A stretch of 51,260 nt of DNA from Pilasporangium apinafurcum (taxonomy: Eukaryota > Oomycota > Peronosporomycetes > Pythiales > Pythiaceae), in the NCBI GenBank assembly GCA_001600495.1, contig BCKE01000103.1, positions 1 through 51,260 on the forward strand, read 5' to 3'. A program made the translations under genes and the position numbers. Under the pieces are notes generated by a model. It ran no database searches. It was given only the letters and a program-made list of their open reading frames with translations, and had not been told where the DNA came from. Each line of letters opens with the position of its first letter. The first letter of the stretch is position 1. Positions 1 to 11,321 of the stretch are shown here, piece by piece.

Positions 1-309
1 CAAGAAATTGAAGCTTTCTTGACGCGTAAATGGGAAAAGGAGACCCAGTACCGATTAATCAAGGAGCTCTTCGCGTTTGATGGCAACCGCATTGCCGTGC
101 GATTCGCCTACGAGTGGCTGGATGCTGACAAGCAGCAATGGTATCGGGCGTATGGGAATGAGAATTGGGAATTTGATGCACAAGGGTATATGGCTAAGCG
201 ATACGCATCGATCAATGATGTTGCCATTGACGAAAGCGACCGCAAGTACCATTGGGCACAAGGCCGTCGGCCAGATGACCATCCAGAATTGAGCGAACTA
301 GGAATTTGA
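1..309 (+). CDS. SnoaL-like / DUF1348 protein, C-terminal part (5' end outside window)
   Basis: The frame is open from base 1 and ends at TGA 307-309, giving 102 residues that begin inside the protein. They match the last 102 residues of the complete copy at 22016-22498 on the opposite strand almost base for base: the only difference before base 294 is a silent C/T at 240. The family (Pfam DUF1348, NTF2/SnoaL fold) is known as small alpha+beta barrel proteins from bacteria, fungi and plants, and its biochemical role is not established. Visible landmarks are [15 protein letters not shown], the aromatic-rich segment [12 protein letters not shown] and the tail [14 protein letters not shown]. The two copies diverge within the last few codons, so the duplication boundary lies at the stop codon. 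The start cannot be seen. Confidence 0.85.
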   Translation, partial: QEIEAFLTRKWEKETQYRLIKELFAFDGNRIAVRFAYEWLDADKQQWYRAYGNENWEFDAQGYMAKRYASINDVAIDESDRKYHWAQGRRPDDHPELSELGI

Positions 310-498
310 GTAAGAAAATACTGGAGCTTAGAACAAAACCATACCATTCATGATAAACCGGTTTTTCTATTTGAATTCATACGCGTCTCATTCATTTTTA
401 TTGCTCACTCATACCAGTCACTACTTCAAACAGCGCTACTCCCCAAGTGTAAACAACAGCAAACGATCAAATGCAACAATGGTCACATCCGAGGCATC
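310..498. other. intergenic, convergent 3' ends
   Basis: Short spacer between the end of the DUF1348 gene and the end of the kinesin gene on the other strand. I see no gene or repeat in it. Confidence 0.6.
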
Positions 499-3400
499 TC
501 ATATCAATAACGCCGTCGGAAGGTTGTTTCGTCCAAAGCTCAGCTCCACAAGCTCTTTAACGCTCCTGCGCACGACAGCTGGCTCGTTAGTCTTGTTCAT
601 GTCCCACAATGTGGGCTGAGTAGCCGCTTGCTGTTGTGACAGTGACGATTCAGCTGAAGAAGAACTGTCGAGTAGGCTATTGGTCTTCAACATCCGTTCG
701 GTTCGATAGAACGGAGACATCTTGGTGAAATTTGGGTCGAACAATCGTTCGTCGAATGTGCATCGCCGTTGTGGACTAATCGCAGTATGACTGGGTAGAT
801 TTGACTGATTTAGAAGCGATAGCGCTAGATTACTCATCCCATCGAGGTTGCCACTCTGCTGACAGCTTTTTAGCGGAGGTTTCTGTGTCAGAGTCATCGT
901 TGAGACTACTTCTGTACTCTCTTGTGGGAAGCGACTCTGCGTGAGTGACTCTTGTTGAATGTTCTTGGCCATTGTCACCACACGTGCACATAAGACACAA
1001 TTAGCAAGCGAGTGCAATGCACACTTGCTCTCTCCCATTAAAAGTGAGTTGCACTCTGTATGGCTACCCTCAGCGCTGATATTCGTTGATGATGGAACGG
1101 AAGTGTTGGCTGCCACTAATCGTGATGTAGTGCTGAATTTACCGCAGATGAAGCAATTCGTGAGGCGATGACGATCACAGGGTCCTTCAGCCGCTTTCGA
1201 TGGTTCCAAGTTTCTCGCTTCGGAGAACGTATTTGATAAATCTTTGATAGATAAAGTAGGTTGGCGATTGTCTTTGATAACACAAAGTACACAGCCTTTC
1301 AGCCTGTGCTTTTCGCATGCAGCATTTGCCAAATTACCCGCAAACACCAAAGTGGAGGTCACTTGATTGGGAACAACTCGATCAATATTGCTACTTCTAG
1401 ACAGCACATTTGGGACATCCGTTGCAACGGGAGTGAGATTATCATGGTTGTCATTCGTCTCCCAGATCGGTTGGCGTGGAATGACGGCATTCGTTGGATG
1501 AGTCAGATTTGGCAGGCAATTACCATTGTCACGGTACTCCGGTGTAGCTTTCGGTACCAAAGCTGGTGCCAACACACCCGTCGTTATTGGAGTTATAGCT
1601 CCCTGAGTCTGATTTGTCTCAATATGATCGATAGAAAACCGACGAACTGGTGAAAGATGAACCAGATGATGATTTCTTTCTGGTACTGAGAGGATATTGT
1701 TGTGGATAGCCAGTGTTTTGGGAGACTGTTGCATTGCAACAGTGCTAGAGTTTGGTACATCGACTAAATTTTGCAAATTCCTACCAGTAGACTTGGAGTC
1801 ACTGTCGGACGGCAACGAGCATTTATCACCGTTTTGAGTGCTAAAATCACCAAGGTTATGTAGTTGATTACCACTATGCCATATCTGTATACGCTGGTAA
1901 ATTGCAGCTGGTTGAGTGTTGTCACATTGTTGCTGTTGCGGAAGCGCTGACTGGTGCTGCTTGACGTGGAAAGTTCGTTTTTCATTCTTTGAACTCATAG
2001 CGTAGCGCTCTAACAGTTGCTTGTACGACTGCTGCGCGCTATTATCTTCTTTTCTCACAGCTTCTTTCGTGATTTTAGGTTTTGAATACGATTTCTGAGA
2101 AGGCAATGACTTACAATTTTCAGTATCTTGATTCGATCTCTGACGTATAGGCTGTTCATTCGTCTCTGGAACGACTGGTATTGATTGTTCGAGAGGTAGA
2201 TCGGTTCTGCCTTTTGCTTGTTGTAGTGAGCTCTCTAGCTCTCTGACTCGACTATCTAGTGCCCGGATCTTGATTAAATCTTCGTCTCTCCATTTGATGA
2301 AGACTGCATTGTCTCTTGACAGTTTGAGGATTTCTTTGTCTTTGCCCTTTAACTTCTCCATAAAATCTCGTTGAAGAGCTTCGTGCTCTTTTAACCTTGT
2401 TTCGTGCCGCTTTCTCTTCTCCTTTTCTAATCGCTCCTTTAGTTTCGCGATCTGTGCCTTCGCTTGAATCAACTCAGTCGAGCCGCTTATCGACTCGTTC
2501 ACACGAACTGTTTGCATCACAGAGCGTGCTCGATCCGCAAACTGTAGAGTTCGGATGGTTTCGTCGCAAGCGCGTTGAGATGACGCAATTGTCGCGATCA
2601 AATAAGATTGTGTGTTTCCACCAAACGAGTCTTGAAGTAGTCGAGTTAATGTCGAGTCTCGATAAGGAATATGTTTCCTTCCAACTTTAGCTAAAGCAGC
2701 GATGCAGTTCCCCAGCGCTGACAGACTTGTGTTGATGTTCTTGAGTTCTTGCGAATGCATATCTTCCATTTCGATGTCGGTATTCCATTTCTCTGATCCA
2801 GCCAAATCAACCAGATTCAGGCGTGACTTTCGCGTACACTTATCCCCATTCACCAGTAGATTTTCCGTGACGATGGTGAGTTGAACGATTGCATGGCTTC
2901 TGCTACTTGCCGCATTCGACTCTGTTTCACGAACAGCTCGATTGGCACGTCCTCGTCGCAGTATTTGCAATGCGTCGAAGAGTGTCATGATAGGTTCACT
3001 CGATAAACCTTGCAAAATGACATTCGTCGTTCCTTCCAGTGTGGGCTGCTCACGAATGATCAGTGGTTTCTGGCGCTTGCGATCCGTCAGCAAATCAAAG
3101 AGCCGGTCGTTATAGATCTGCATGAAGCTACATCGTAGTTCTACACTAACTTTTTGTTTTCTCATGATGGAAGCTTGGTGCAGGATGTACGCTATGGCAC
3201 GAGGGATGATCCCACATGATGGACTCATAGTCGGTTGTGCGCCTTCGATTGGCTCGATAAAACCGCTCACGATACTTGAAACATCAACGTCTTCACCAAA
3301 GATTGTATGCGTCTTTCCCGTTCCAGTTTGACCATAGGCAAATACTGTAGCATTAAATCCTAGCAGTGATGAGTGTATACATGGTGTAACTGCATCAAAT

Positions 3401-4245
3401 ATATCCTCCTGTGTTGCTGTGTCCATGAAGACGCGATCAAAAGTGCATTCGGTGATAAAAGTTTGGCCACCCTGGCCACAAGAAGATTTGACCTGAATGC
3501 TGTTGGGACTATCTCCTCGGTTGGTCACAACTGCATCATCTTTGTGGTCGTTTTTCAGCATGGGACGAACACGCACCAACACCTGGATCCGATGCGGAAC
3601 TGCGGTGGTAGCAGGCGCTTCGCGTGAAGAGTCAATCAGTGGATTTTTTGAAGCAGCCAGATTCTCAGACTTTGATAGACTGTCATTATGAGGACTCGGA
3701 ACATCCACATCCTCGCTTTCTACGGTTGTCTCGTCTAGGGTGCGTGTCGTGTAGCTGGTTTCTTCACCATCCACATCTGGATCAGCCGCACTGCTGCAAG
3801 AAAAATTTTCATACCCGTCAAAGTCTTCAGTATCGAAGTCACTATCTTCAGCTTCAGCACTGTAAGGTGATGACGATAGCTCAACATTGTCACGCAATGA
3901 GCAAGCTGACACTCCCGTCGAACAATCCATCACGTAACTAGCGGAGTTATTTGATTCGCTGTATTCATTAGTACTGGATGTCGTGTTAGCGATCGGCGGC
4001 AATGTACCATCCATTTCAGGAATGGGATACGATATTTCCGATAAAATTTCCCATTCATCATAGTTGTGAACTTCCTCGGTTGATCCAATTGTATCGGTTG
4101 TGGAAGTAGCTGTAGATGGCACACTTCTCTCATTTTCACATGTATCCACTTGATCAAATGATGAAGATTGGGCGTATGGCTCGTTTAACACGGTGCTTCT
4201 GAGTACTGTTCTTGATGTATTTTCGGTCATATCCTGTGCTTCCAT
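499..4245 (-). CDS. kinesin-like motor protein with CxxHx4CxxC tail repeats
   Basis: One uninterrupted frame of 1248 residues starting at ATG 4245. Residues 1-215 are an acidic, Ser/Thr-rich extension. The motor domain spans about 217-580, with P-loop GQTGTGKT (about 305-312), switch I NAASSRSH (about 440), switch II DLAGSE (about 478) and the microtubule-binding helix region HIPYRDSTLTRLLQDSFGGN. It should be an ATP-driven microtubule motor; with the motor near the N-terminus, plus-end motion is likely but inferred. A charged coiled coil follows (about 595-690), then a long low-complexity tail. The tail holds three copies of C-x2-H-x4-C-x2-C at about 976, 1023 and 1074 (CEKHRLKGCVLC, CDRHRLTNCFIC, CALHSLANCVLC), which look like small zinc-binding modules. 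I cannot assign a kinesin subfamily. No intron is needed. Confidence 0.93.
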   Translation of the reverse strand: MEAQDMTENTSRTVLRSTVLNEPYAQSSSFDQVDTCENERSVPSTATSTTDTIGSTEEVHNYDEWEILSEISYPIPEMDGTLPPIANTTSSTNEYSESNNSASYVMDCSTGVSACSLRDNVELSSSPYSAEAEDSDFDTEDFDGYENFSCSSAADPDVDGEETSYTTRTLDETTVESEDVDVPSPHNDSLSKSENLAASKNPLIDSSREAPATTAVPHRIQVLVRVRPMLKNDHKDDAVVTNRGDSPNSIQVKSSCGQGGQTFITECTFDRVFMDTATQEDIFDAVTPCIHSSLLGFNATVFAYGQTGTGKTHTIFGEDVDVSSIVSGFIEPIEGAQPTMSPSCGIIPRAIAYILHQASIMRKQKVSVELRCSFMQIYNDRLFDLLTDRKRQKPLIIREQPTLEGTTNVILQGLSSEPIMTLFDALQILRRGRANRAVRETESNAASSRSHAIVQLTIVTENLLVNGDKCTRKSRLNLVDLAGSEKWNTDIEMEDMHSQELKNINTSLSALGNCIAALAKVGRKHIPYRDSTLTRLLQDSFGGNTQSYLIATIASSQRACDETIRTLQFADRARSVMQTVRVNESISGSTELIQAKAQIAKLKERLEKEKRKRHETRLKEHEALQRDFMEKLKGKDKEILKLSRDNAVFIKWRDEDLIKIRALDSRVRELESSLQQAKGRTDLPLEQSIPVVPETNEQPIRQRSNQDTENCKSLPSQKSYSKPKITKEAVRKEDNSAQQSYKQLLERYAMSSKNEKRTFHVKQHQSALPQQQQCDNTQPAAIYQRIQIWHSGNQLHNLGDFSTQNGDKCSLPSDSDSKSTGRNLQNLVDVPNSSTVAMQQSPKTLAIHNNILSVPERNHHLVHLSPVRRFSIDHIETNQTQGAITPITTGVLAPALVPKATPEYRDNGNCLPNLTHPTNAVIPRQPIWETNDNHDNLTPVATDVPNVLSRSSNIDRVVPNQVTSTLVFAGNLANAACEKHRLKGCVLCVIKDNRQPTLSIKDLSNTFSEARNLEPSKAAEGPCDRHRLTNCFICGKFSTTSRLVAANTSVPSSTNISAEGSHTECNSLLMGESKCALHSLANCVLCARVVTMAKNIQQESLTQSRFPQESTEVVSTMTLTQKPPLKSCQQSGNLDGMSNLALSLLNQSNLPSHTAISPQRRCTFDERLFDPNFTKMSPFYRTERMLKTNSLLDSSSSAESSLSQQQAATQPTLWDMNKTNEPAVVRRSVKELVELSFGRNNLPTALLI

Positions 4246-4516
4246 GCATCACTCAGCTTCAGATTGTACTTCGCTATCAAGAAATTATCGCTCTTTCATT
4301 CATGTAGTTTAGAGGAGAAGAGACGCAACAGGCATCCTTCCGTCCATGAAGCATCAATGTGATTCTATTTAAATATAAGCTCATCGCACATGCCCTAATT
4401 AGACCAAGGAAAGTAGATAGGGCAACTACCAAAATACAAACCACTTCGAACTTGGTCATATCAACTTTCAACAAATGAGGTTAGACCTCCATGACATGCC
4501 TGTCAGCACTGTGACT
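4246..4516. other. intergenic, kinesin promoter region
   Basis: 271 bases between the 3' end of the PHD gene and the kinesin start, both on the minus strand. It must hold the kinesin promoter. I see no recognisable element or coding region. Confidence 0.5.
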
Positions 4517-7500
4517 TTACTCAAATTGCTCAGTCTGCATGTAGGGAACACGAGTTAGCAGAAAACACAAAGCCAAACAATGATACCGAAGCTGCTTACC
4601 ATCTGAGGATAGTTTTGAGGTACCAAACCGTCGAAATCGCTAGGCTCAATTACGTCGATTGCGTCTAAAAGTCGCTTCTTTAAAATTACCGATAGTCTGG
4701 CATTTCCGACCCGATTATCGTCATCATCGGCCGCATCCTCCAATTTACGTTTGCTTCGCGTTGGAACTTGGCGAGAGCTACGTCTAGAGTCATCCTTACT
4801 GAATACATCCGAATCTGTCTCGAGGCGACGACGCTTTGATCTGCTTATGGGAGAGCCTATGTCCGGAGACGCATTCGTTTGGAGACGTCCACGTCGTCGT
4901 ACATTGCGATCAGGAGTGGAAATTGTGTCAGCACCTCGTTTTAGTCGATCCCTTGAAACTGAGGATCTGCTCGGTGACGGCTCCGGGGATTTTGATCTTC
5001 TAGGTGTATCCGTTAGCACTTCGCCTGTTATTGAATGATATACTTCTTTCATCGTTGCAGTAGGACGCTTCTTGAGAATTATCTCCATCGACGCTTCCAT
5101 GTAGGGCAGTCTGCATAAATTCAAGACACGCTTTTGCTGTCGATCTCGTTGTCGAGCCATTTCCAGAAGCATTCTGCCACGTTCCAATGATCGGCGAAGA
5201 TCCTGAAGTTGACTCAAAATTTCTCTTGTCATCCACGATTGGCGAGATTCATCATATACAGCGTCTGATGGAGGATGTAATTCACAGTAAAACTTCCACT
5301 CATTTCGATTCGATCGTGCACAATAGTATCGCTTCTTTGCTGCACATAGGGGGTGAAACCGTTTGTGACATTGGGCGCAATTGACGAGATGCCGCTGTCA
5401 GAGAAATCAAACAGTGAACAAAGCAATGGTCAGCCAGCTTAGTGTCAATTCTAAGAACAATTATGACAAACTTACCCCTCTCTTCGAGCAAACTTCGCAT
5501 CGAGTTCCCACCTTCTCGGAATTCAGAGTTGGTGTGTAGGCACAAAGCATTCGATTTTTGCGAATCGTTTTGGCTTTTTGCCACTTGCAACAATATACAT
5601 GAATCCACTTGTCATACAACCCTGATGATCCATTTGAGTGCACCTGAGCAGAATGTCCCATGTGTCCAGGAAACTGTAATTGTAATAATTGTTGTTGCTT
5701 CGCTTGGAGCTGTTGCTGCTGATATTGAAGCTGCTGTTGAAGTTGTAGCTGCTTTTGTACCATCGGGAGAAAGTGCTTTCCTTGAGGACTAGAAAGAAAG
5801 TTGGAGGAGGACTCTGGATTCAAAATCTGTGAGGATGGTAATGCCAAAGGCTGCTGCGTTGTCGAGTGTTGTGTGGAGATTGCAGTGGTAACTGGATCAA
5901 CACATGGCATCAAATACTCTGTTGGCTTATCACATACAATACATGCTGGCACAACTTGGTCTCCTGTGAGTGTGCATCGCTCACATATCCAATTACTTTT
6001 GAAGATTTCTGACCATGAACCAATTTCACTGATGCAGCAATCTGGATGAATGAAAACGTTGCAATATTGACAACGCATTAAAAATTGTCGACGGTGAAGC
6101 GTATTGACATCTGATAACTCGCCAATAATGGGAGAACAAAACTCGAAGCACGCAGAACACATCGGCATATCGGTCCAATCATTTGCTTCCATTTGTTCGC
6201 CTTCATTCTCTGCGTTAATAAGAGCTTGCATAATGGACCCAGACAGCAGTGACGAATCAACCCTGTCTCTCCTCGGCGTGTTGAACTTGTCAAGTCGGCT
6301 CTGTGTGATATAAAACGAATCAATTCGAAATCGACGCCGCCTTTTCCGCTGCGCCAGTCGCTCAGAGGGTAGGTAGTGATCTGGTAGATGATTTGCACAT
6401 AACATCTCAAATTTCAATCCAGCACCTCCCCCAGAATACAAAAATCCGTGATCACCAAGTGATATCGCCATGGGGAGACCATGAAACCATCCGCACAACG
6501 GATGAAAAGATGCAGAACAGTCGGGATGACTGCACTGGATAGTTCGTCCACATGCCACTCGACAACTCAGACACAAACTTCCTGATTCCAGGCTGGGAAC
6601 ACACAGCTTGGACGATGGGTGAACACCATTACTAGCTTTGTGGTTAGTGCTGTTTGCTTGTGAAACCAGAGTGTCGACTTCCGTTAATGTATCGACAAAG
6701 CGCGTTTGACTTGTTCCAGCTACTAAACTGATATCAGACAGTTCAAGAAGATTGCCGATCCAAACTCTTGGACACCACAAAGCACATACGACGTGCACCC
6801 ATTTTCCATCGACAGTAGGCTTAAAAGCTCCATCTCGTAACGGACATAACTGGCAAAACACGGCTGATGCAGGATCTTGGCCATCATCTTCAATGCTACA
6901 TCTGTCACAATAAAAGTCATTGGTTGGAACCTTCTGTAACCCATAGCATCGCAGATGCACAGCGAGATCACACCGATCACAAAAGATAATCGGGTTGGTC
7001 TCTGGCGATTGGCCATCAAAACACACAACACATGTGCCATCATCTACTGCATCTTCATCTGCCTGTTCATCCTGCGAAGGTGATGAACCATTTGAATCAT
7101 TTTCATGTTCTTTTTGCTCTGTTCCTGCTTCCACCTTTAAAGTTTCTCCGTCTTGCACACCTGGACTGGTATCCTTGTATCCGATTAGCAAGCTTTTGCA
7201 CAATCGCTTCCATGATGCAAACTCTTTATAATAAGCTTCCGCTGTCTTCGTGAATTCTAATCGCTTAGCCACTAGACTATTTTCACGATGCAATTTTTGA
7301 GACAGTGCTCGAATGCGATAGCGATTCTGTTTCATTTGTTCCCTGAGATGCTCCATTAAAAGGCTAATTTCTGGGGTCAGTTCATCGTGATCGATTGTTG
7401 CTGACGGGTCGACCTCATGATTCAAGGTCAGCTCGTTTTTTATACCTTCTTTGTACTCACAAACGTCTAATGAGACCCATAGGTCATCCCCTTGGGACAA

Positions 7501-9336
7501 TGGCACTTTGGTCGTTTGTACCGCAGATCCAGTCAGTGTACATAAATCATCATGCTGAAAGCGACTCCAAAATGCTCCATCTATCGGTTTCCTATTATCT
7601 TCGACTCCGTTTCGTGAAAGATGCATTGAAAGCTTGCACGCTGCTGATATGTTGTCTCCATTTCTAAATAATACACGAACTTCTCCATTTAAATTGTCTT
7701 GCAATCCATTGAGCTCCTGTTGGTATGACGCCATTTTTGGCTCTCGATTTGGGTTGTGAGTTATCTCGATTAGCGGATTTGCTTCTACATCAGTCATACA
7801 ATGCATGCGACTTGCTCGCATCATAAAATCACATCGATGAACTATCGCTGCTACCGTCAGAGTCTTCATGGGATCGTCTGTCTTACGTTCGAGTAGTACG
7901 GTGTCATTACAGTTCATCAACTCGTGTGCAGTCTTCTTGCGAGTGAAATTCCCAATATTCTCCAGCTTTGCCCCACATACATTCTTGCATAATTGATCCA
8001 TTCGCCTTTTCGTCAATGACTTGCTTGAGAAAAAATGATTATTAACGAGTTTCCATAGATGTGTGGCGTCCATGGGACTTCCAGCATTCTGTCCAGGCCA
8101 CGTTCCAAAGAGCACATCCGATAAATCCGACTCCATCGACGACGTTTCTTCCAGCTCGGAGCTCACGTTTCCTACTGATTGTGAGAGCTGGTTTTTGCGC
8201 TTCATAATGTTAGGATTCTTCGCTCGGCGTTTGTTGTTGGCATTTCCTGTTGTGTTTCGCGGACAGCGGTTCTTCAAGTGACCCATCATCAGCGTTTCAC
8301 GCACCATCTCTCCACATTCCGGACATGGACGCATCCCAATATGTTGGCGTTTTTTCTTGTCAGAGTTCGCTAATGTACCGCGTTTGGCCAATCGATCTTC
8401 ATTCGCAGCATGATGCATCGCTACGGGCATATTCGGATCACCAGGAACACGTTTCCCATTGGATTGCTGATGCTGATGATTACCCTTCGACTTACTGCTG
8501 GCATATGCAATCTTTGGCAATATAATCCCTAGCTCCTCCATGGTTTGTGTTCGTATTCGCATATCTTCTCTCGTCAACCACGCTAACAGGCATTGATTCT
8601 CGTGGATTTCTTGCTGCGCACGAACCTGTTTGTTGTGACAGATACGACATTTGCCTTCCTGCACGGGATGTTTGTCCAAAAATTGCTGCACACGCGGGAG
8701 GTTGCGCCAGGAATCATCGACTAACACAAACCGCGTATTGCTTATATCCGGCAGGTGCGACTTGCAATGATAGATCTGTTGATTTGCGGCGTTGAATCCC
8801 GTAAAAATCGCATTCGATGGCGAGCGGATCGCACACAATACATGAAACGACCGCGCACACCGACCACTAATGCATTGAATGCACCCGCCGCGTTGGCCGC
8901 AGACCTGGCACTTGAGCGTTTCACGACTGCGATCTAGTAATGCAATTTCTACAGGCTGGTCCATAGCATCTTCGTCGCGGCTATGGTGCAACTCTGGAAT
9001 CCAATTGCAGCACAGCACATGACACCACACCCCAGGTTGCGTCGTTAACCGTAACGCACCACCTTCAATGGGGCACACTGCACACCGCGGATGCACTCGT
9101 GTTGAAGACGAAGAAGCAAAAGACGATGGTGTATCAAGCTTACCCATGACGTACTGGCACGCTTGGCAGAACCACGTAGAATCATGAGACGTGACGGTCA
9201 TACCGTAGCATTTCACGTGCACGGGAATGGCGCATTTCCCACAGCGTACCATGATACTGCCGCGGTAGTCCATTTCTTCCAAGCAAACACAGCATTTCGT
9301 CTCGTCCGCATTGCCGTAGGAGACTACGGCATCCAT
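4517..9336 (-). CDS. protein with three PHD / extended-PHD modules, chromatin reader-like
   Basis: Three exons: 9336-5476, 5394-4600 and 4534-4517, all joined in phase 0, giving 1557 residues. The start is ATG 9336; the codon before it is GTG. PHD1 plus extended PHD cover about residues 14-195 (CCVCLEEMDYRG onward). A C-x2-C...H...C finger lies near 337. PHD2 plus extended PHD cover about 769-990 (CVVCFDGQSPETNPIIFCDR). PHD3 plus extended PHD cover about 1057-1340. The last extended PHD is split by the first intron: RCEVCSKRG is joined to RHLVNCAQCHKRFHPLCA. A helical segment precedes PHD2 and a Gln-rich stretch (about 1195-1225) lies inside module three. The C-terminus is basic with RRGR and KRRR patches. 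PHD-ePHD pairs occur in BRPF, JADE and AF10 proteins that read histone H3 tails, so a nuclear chromatin role is likely by family. No catalytic domain is visible. The 5-residue last exon is the least certain part. Confidence 0.88.
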
Positions 9337-10208
9337 CACACGCGCAATTGTTTGTTTGCTTTCTTTCTTCGTTTGGTGTTAAATAATAATAGAACGGTAG
9401 CGCACAAAGCGTCCAATATATGCACCTGCTCTCAGCGTTGATGTGAGCAGCCAAGTGGTTTCCCCTTGATAATGTGCTGCACCCTCTAAACCCAGAAGGA
9501 AGGAACGGCAGGCGCACCCCACACCGCTGTTAGCATGTCAGTACAATACCGGTACTCTATAGGTAATAAAAAGCAATTTGATATGTTTTAAACATGTTTA
9601 CATATTTTGACCAATCATCAAACGCGGCATTGTTACCTGTCCTGGTGACTTGGTAATGAAAAAAAGTGAAGCCAATCAGAGAAGATTTTAGAGCCACACA
9701 AGACCGACTGCTGTCGTGAAATGTAGCCACGTGAAGAAACGTGTCTCGATGAGATTTGCCATGTTTTACCGAGATGATAGAGACAAATAACAGCCGACAT
9801 TCGTCTTGCATCTAAATTTGCGTGGAAGGAAAATGATGAGAAATGATCCTTCGGCTTGCATCTGAATCTTTTTAGTCGTGACAATTAAAGACAGCCTCTT
9901 AGAGGTGCATCGATTCCGTATTCCAGTTTTTTTAGATATTCTTGCATAATCTGTAGATTGGAGGTTGCCTTACCCATCATGCTACAATCCTCAGATCCCT
10001 GGAGCCATGTTACGAGGTAAAGAGTAATGCATTTTTTACCAGAGGTTATTAATATTTAAAGGTTCAATAAAATTAAAGCCGGTTTATATTTGCATGCAGT
10101 CAAATCAGATTAGTAAGGGTACTGATAAAAGAAGGGTAAACGAATCCGAAACAGGGTCAGAATGGCTGAACATCATTTCCAAACGTGACACAAACGACAA
10201 GAATAGCA
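9337..10208. other. divergent promoter region
   Basis: About 870 bases between the divergent PHD-protein and phosphatase genes. It is AT-rich and holds the 8-base palindrome TACCGGTA at 9547-9554. The open frames here show no protein-like composition, and I see no RNA gene. Confidence 0.5.
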
Positions 10209-11321
10209 ATGGCGATCGACATACCGCAGGCCATCGATAACTGCAAGGATGCAAGCTCTGTAGCCACCAAACGGAAGCTCATTGCCGGTAGTGTAGACAG
10301 TCGGTGGCTGTTTAACCACTTGTATGTGGGTGTACTGTTGATTGACGCAAGGCCACGGGACCGATTCTTGCAAAACACGATCCTGGAAGCCATTTCCATC
10401 CCACCACCAAATGCAAAATGCCACACATTTGACGACATTTCGCGCGTGCTACCATCAGACCAGGCACACACGCTTACAGCAACTCGGAGAAAATTGCGAG
10501 ACATTATCGTCTTCGGCGACGTCGAAGATGTGGCCAATAAACGATCGTGGATGTACTATTTGACGCAGCTACTCATCGATGAGGCATTGGTTATGAGTGT
10601 CAAGACATTGACCGGTGGTTTTGGCATTTTCAATAAACGGTATCCGTTTTACACAACTGTTGGTGCACAAACTGCCGGTGGGTTGCTGGAGGACGGATAC
10701 CGCGTGACCTATCCAAACGAAGTCGTACCAAACTTCTTGTACTTAGGAAACATGTGGCAAGCAAAATCCAAGACTGTCATCGAGCAGTTAGGAATTACGC
10801 ACGTCGTCAATGCTAGTTTGGATGTCGGCAATGTGTTTGCGGATAACCATGTGCTCTACCATGAAGTCAAGCTCAAGGATACGCCAGAGGGGAATATCGG
10901 GCAGTTCTTTGATTCGACATTTGATTTCATCAATCGTGCTCGACACACGCGTCGTCCCACGACCTGTAGGGATGAGGTGGGTGCTCCCTGTCGCGTGTTG
11001 GTGCATTGCACGCAGGGTATTTCCCGCTCGGCGACGTTAGTTATCATGTATTTAATGCGTGCCCATCATTGGTCACTGGTGGAAGCGTTCAATCACACGC
11101 GTGCAAGTCGCGGCGTTATCATCCCAAATGAGGGGTTCCTTCTGGAACTGATGCGTGAAGAGCGACGGCTCTACGATAACCAGAACAGTCTCACTGAGGA
11201 TGAGCTGGATGTGTTGGTGCGTGGCAAGCTTCCAGATCGAGCCGCACCAGGCAATCACACAGGCGTTGGCTGTAATTCTATCTCCGTCTACAATCCGGAC
11301 AGAAATTGTGCATTCATGTGA
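10209..11321 (+). CDS. rhodanese-like / dual-specificity phosphatase (copy 1)
   Basis: Single-exon gene of 370 residues. I chose ATG 10209 (MAIDIPQAIDNCKD); the open frame reaches further upstream only through a GTG codon. Residues about 25-150 form a rhodanese-like domain (VGVLLIDARPRDRF) with no clear catalytic Cys loop, as in the regulatory domains of MAP-kinase phosphatases. Residues about 180-330 are a dual-specificity phosphatase domain. The signature HCTQGISRSA starts near residue 265, and the likely general-acid Asp is in KLKDTPEGNI. It should remove phosphate from Tyr and Ser/Thr, probably on kinases; the substrate is unknown. The gene at 12119-14551 is a close paralogue in the same orientation, so this is a local duplication. 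This copy ends soon after the phosphatase domain and has no FYVE finger. Confidence 0.92.
   Translation: MAIDIPQAIDNCKDASSVATKRKLIAGSVDSRWLFNHLYVGVLLIDARPRDRFLQNTILEAISIPPPNAKCHTFDDISRVLPSDQAHTLTATRRKLRDIIVFGDVEDVANKRSWMYYLTQLLIDEALVMSVKTLTGGFGIFNKRYPFYTTVGAQTAGGLLEDGYRVTYPNEVVPNFLYLGNMWQAKSKTVIEQLGITHVVNASLDVGNVFADNHVLYHEVKLKDTPEGNIGQFFDSTFDFINRARHTRRPTTCRDEVGAPCRVLVHCTQGISRSATLVIMYLMRAHHWSLVEAFNHTRASRGVIIPNEGFLLELMREERRLYDNQNSLTEDELDVLVRGKLPDRAAPGNHTGVGCNSISVYNPDRNCAFM

Noticed and set aside
5690-5760. CAG/CTG-rich tract as a possible unstable repeat
   Set aside because: It is an interrupted Gln/Leu-coding stretch within the PHD protein, with mixed codons and no long pure run.
10185-10208. 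Eight-residue N-terminal extension of phosphatase copy 1
   Set aside because: It begins at GTG; the first ATG in frame is at 10209.
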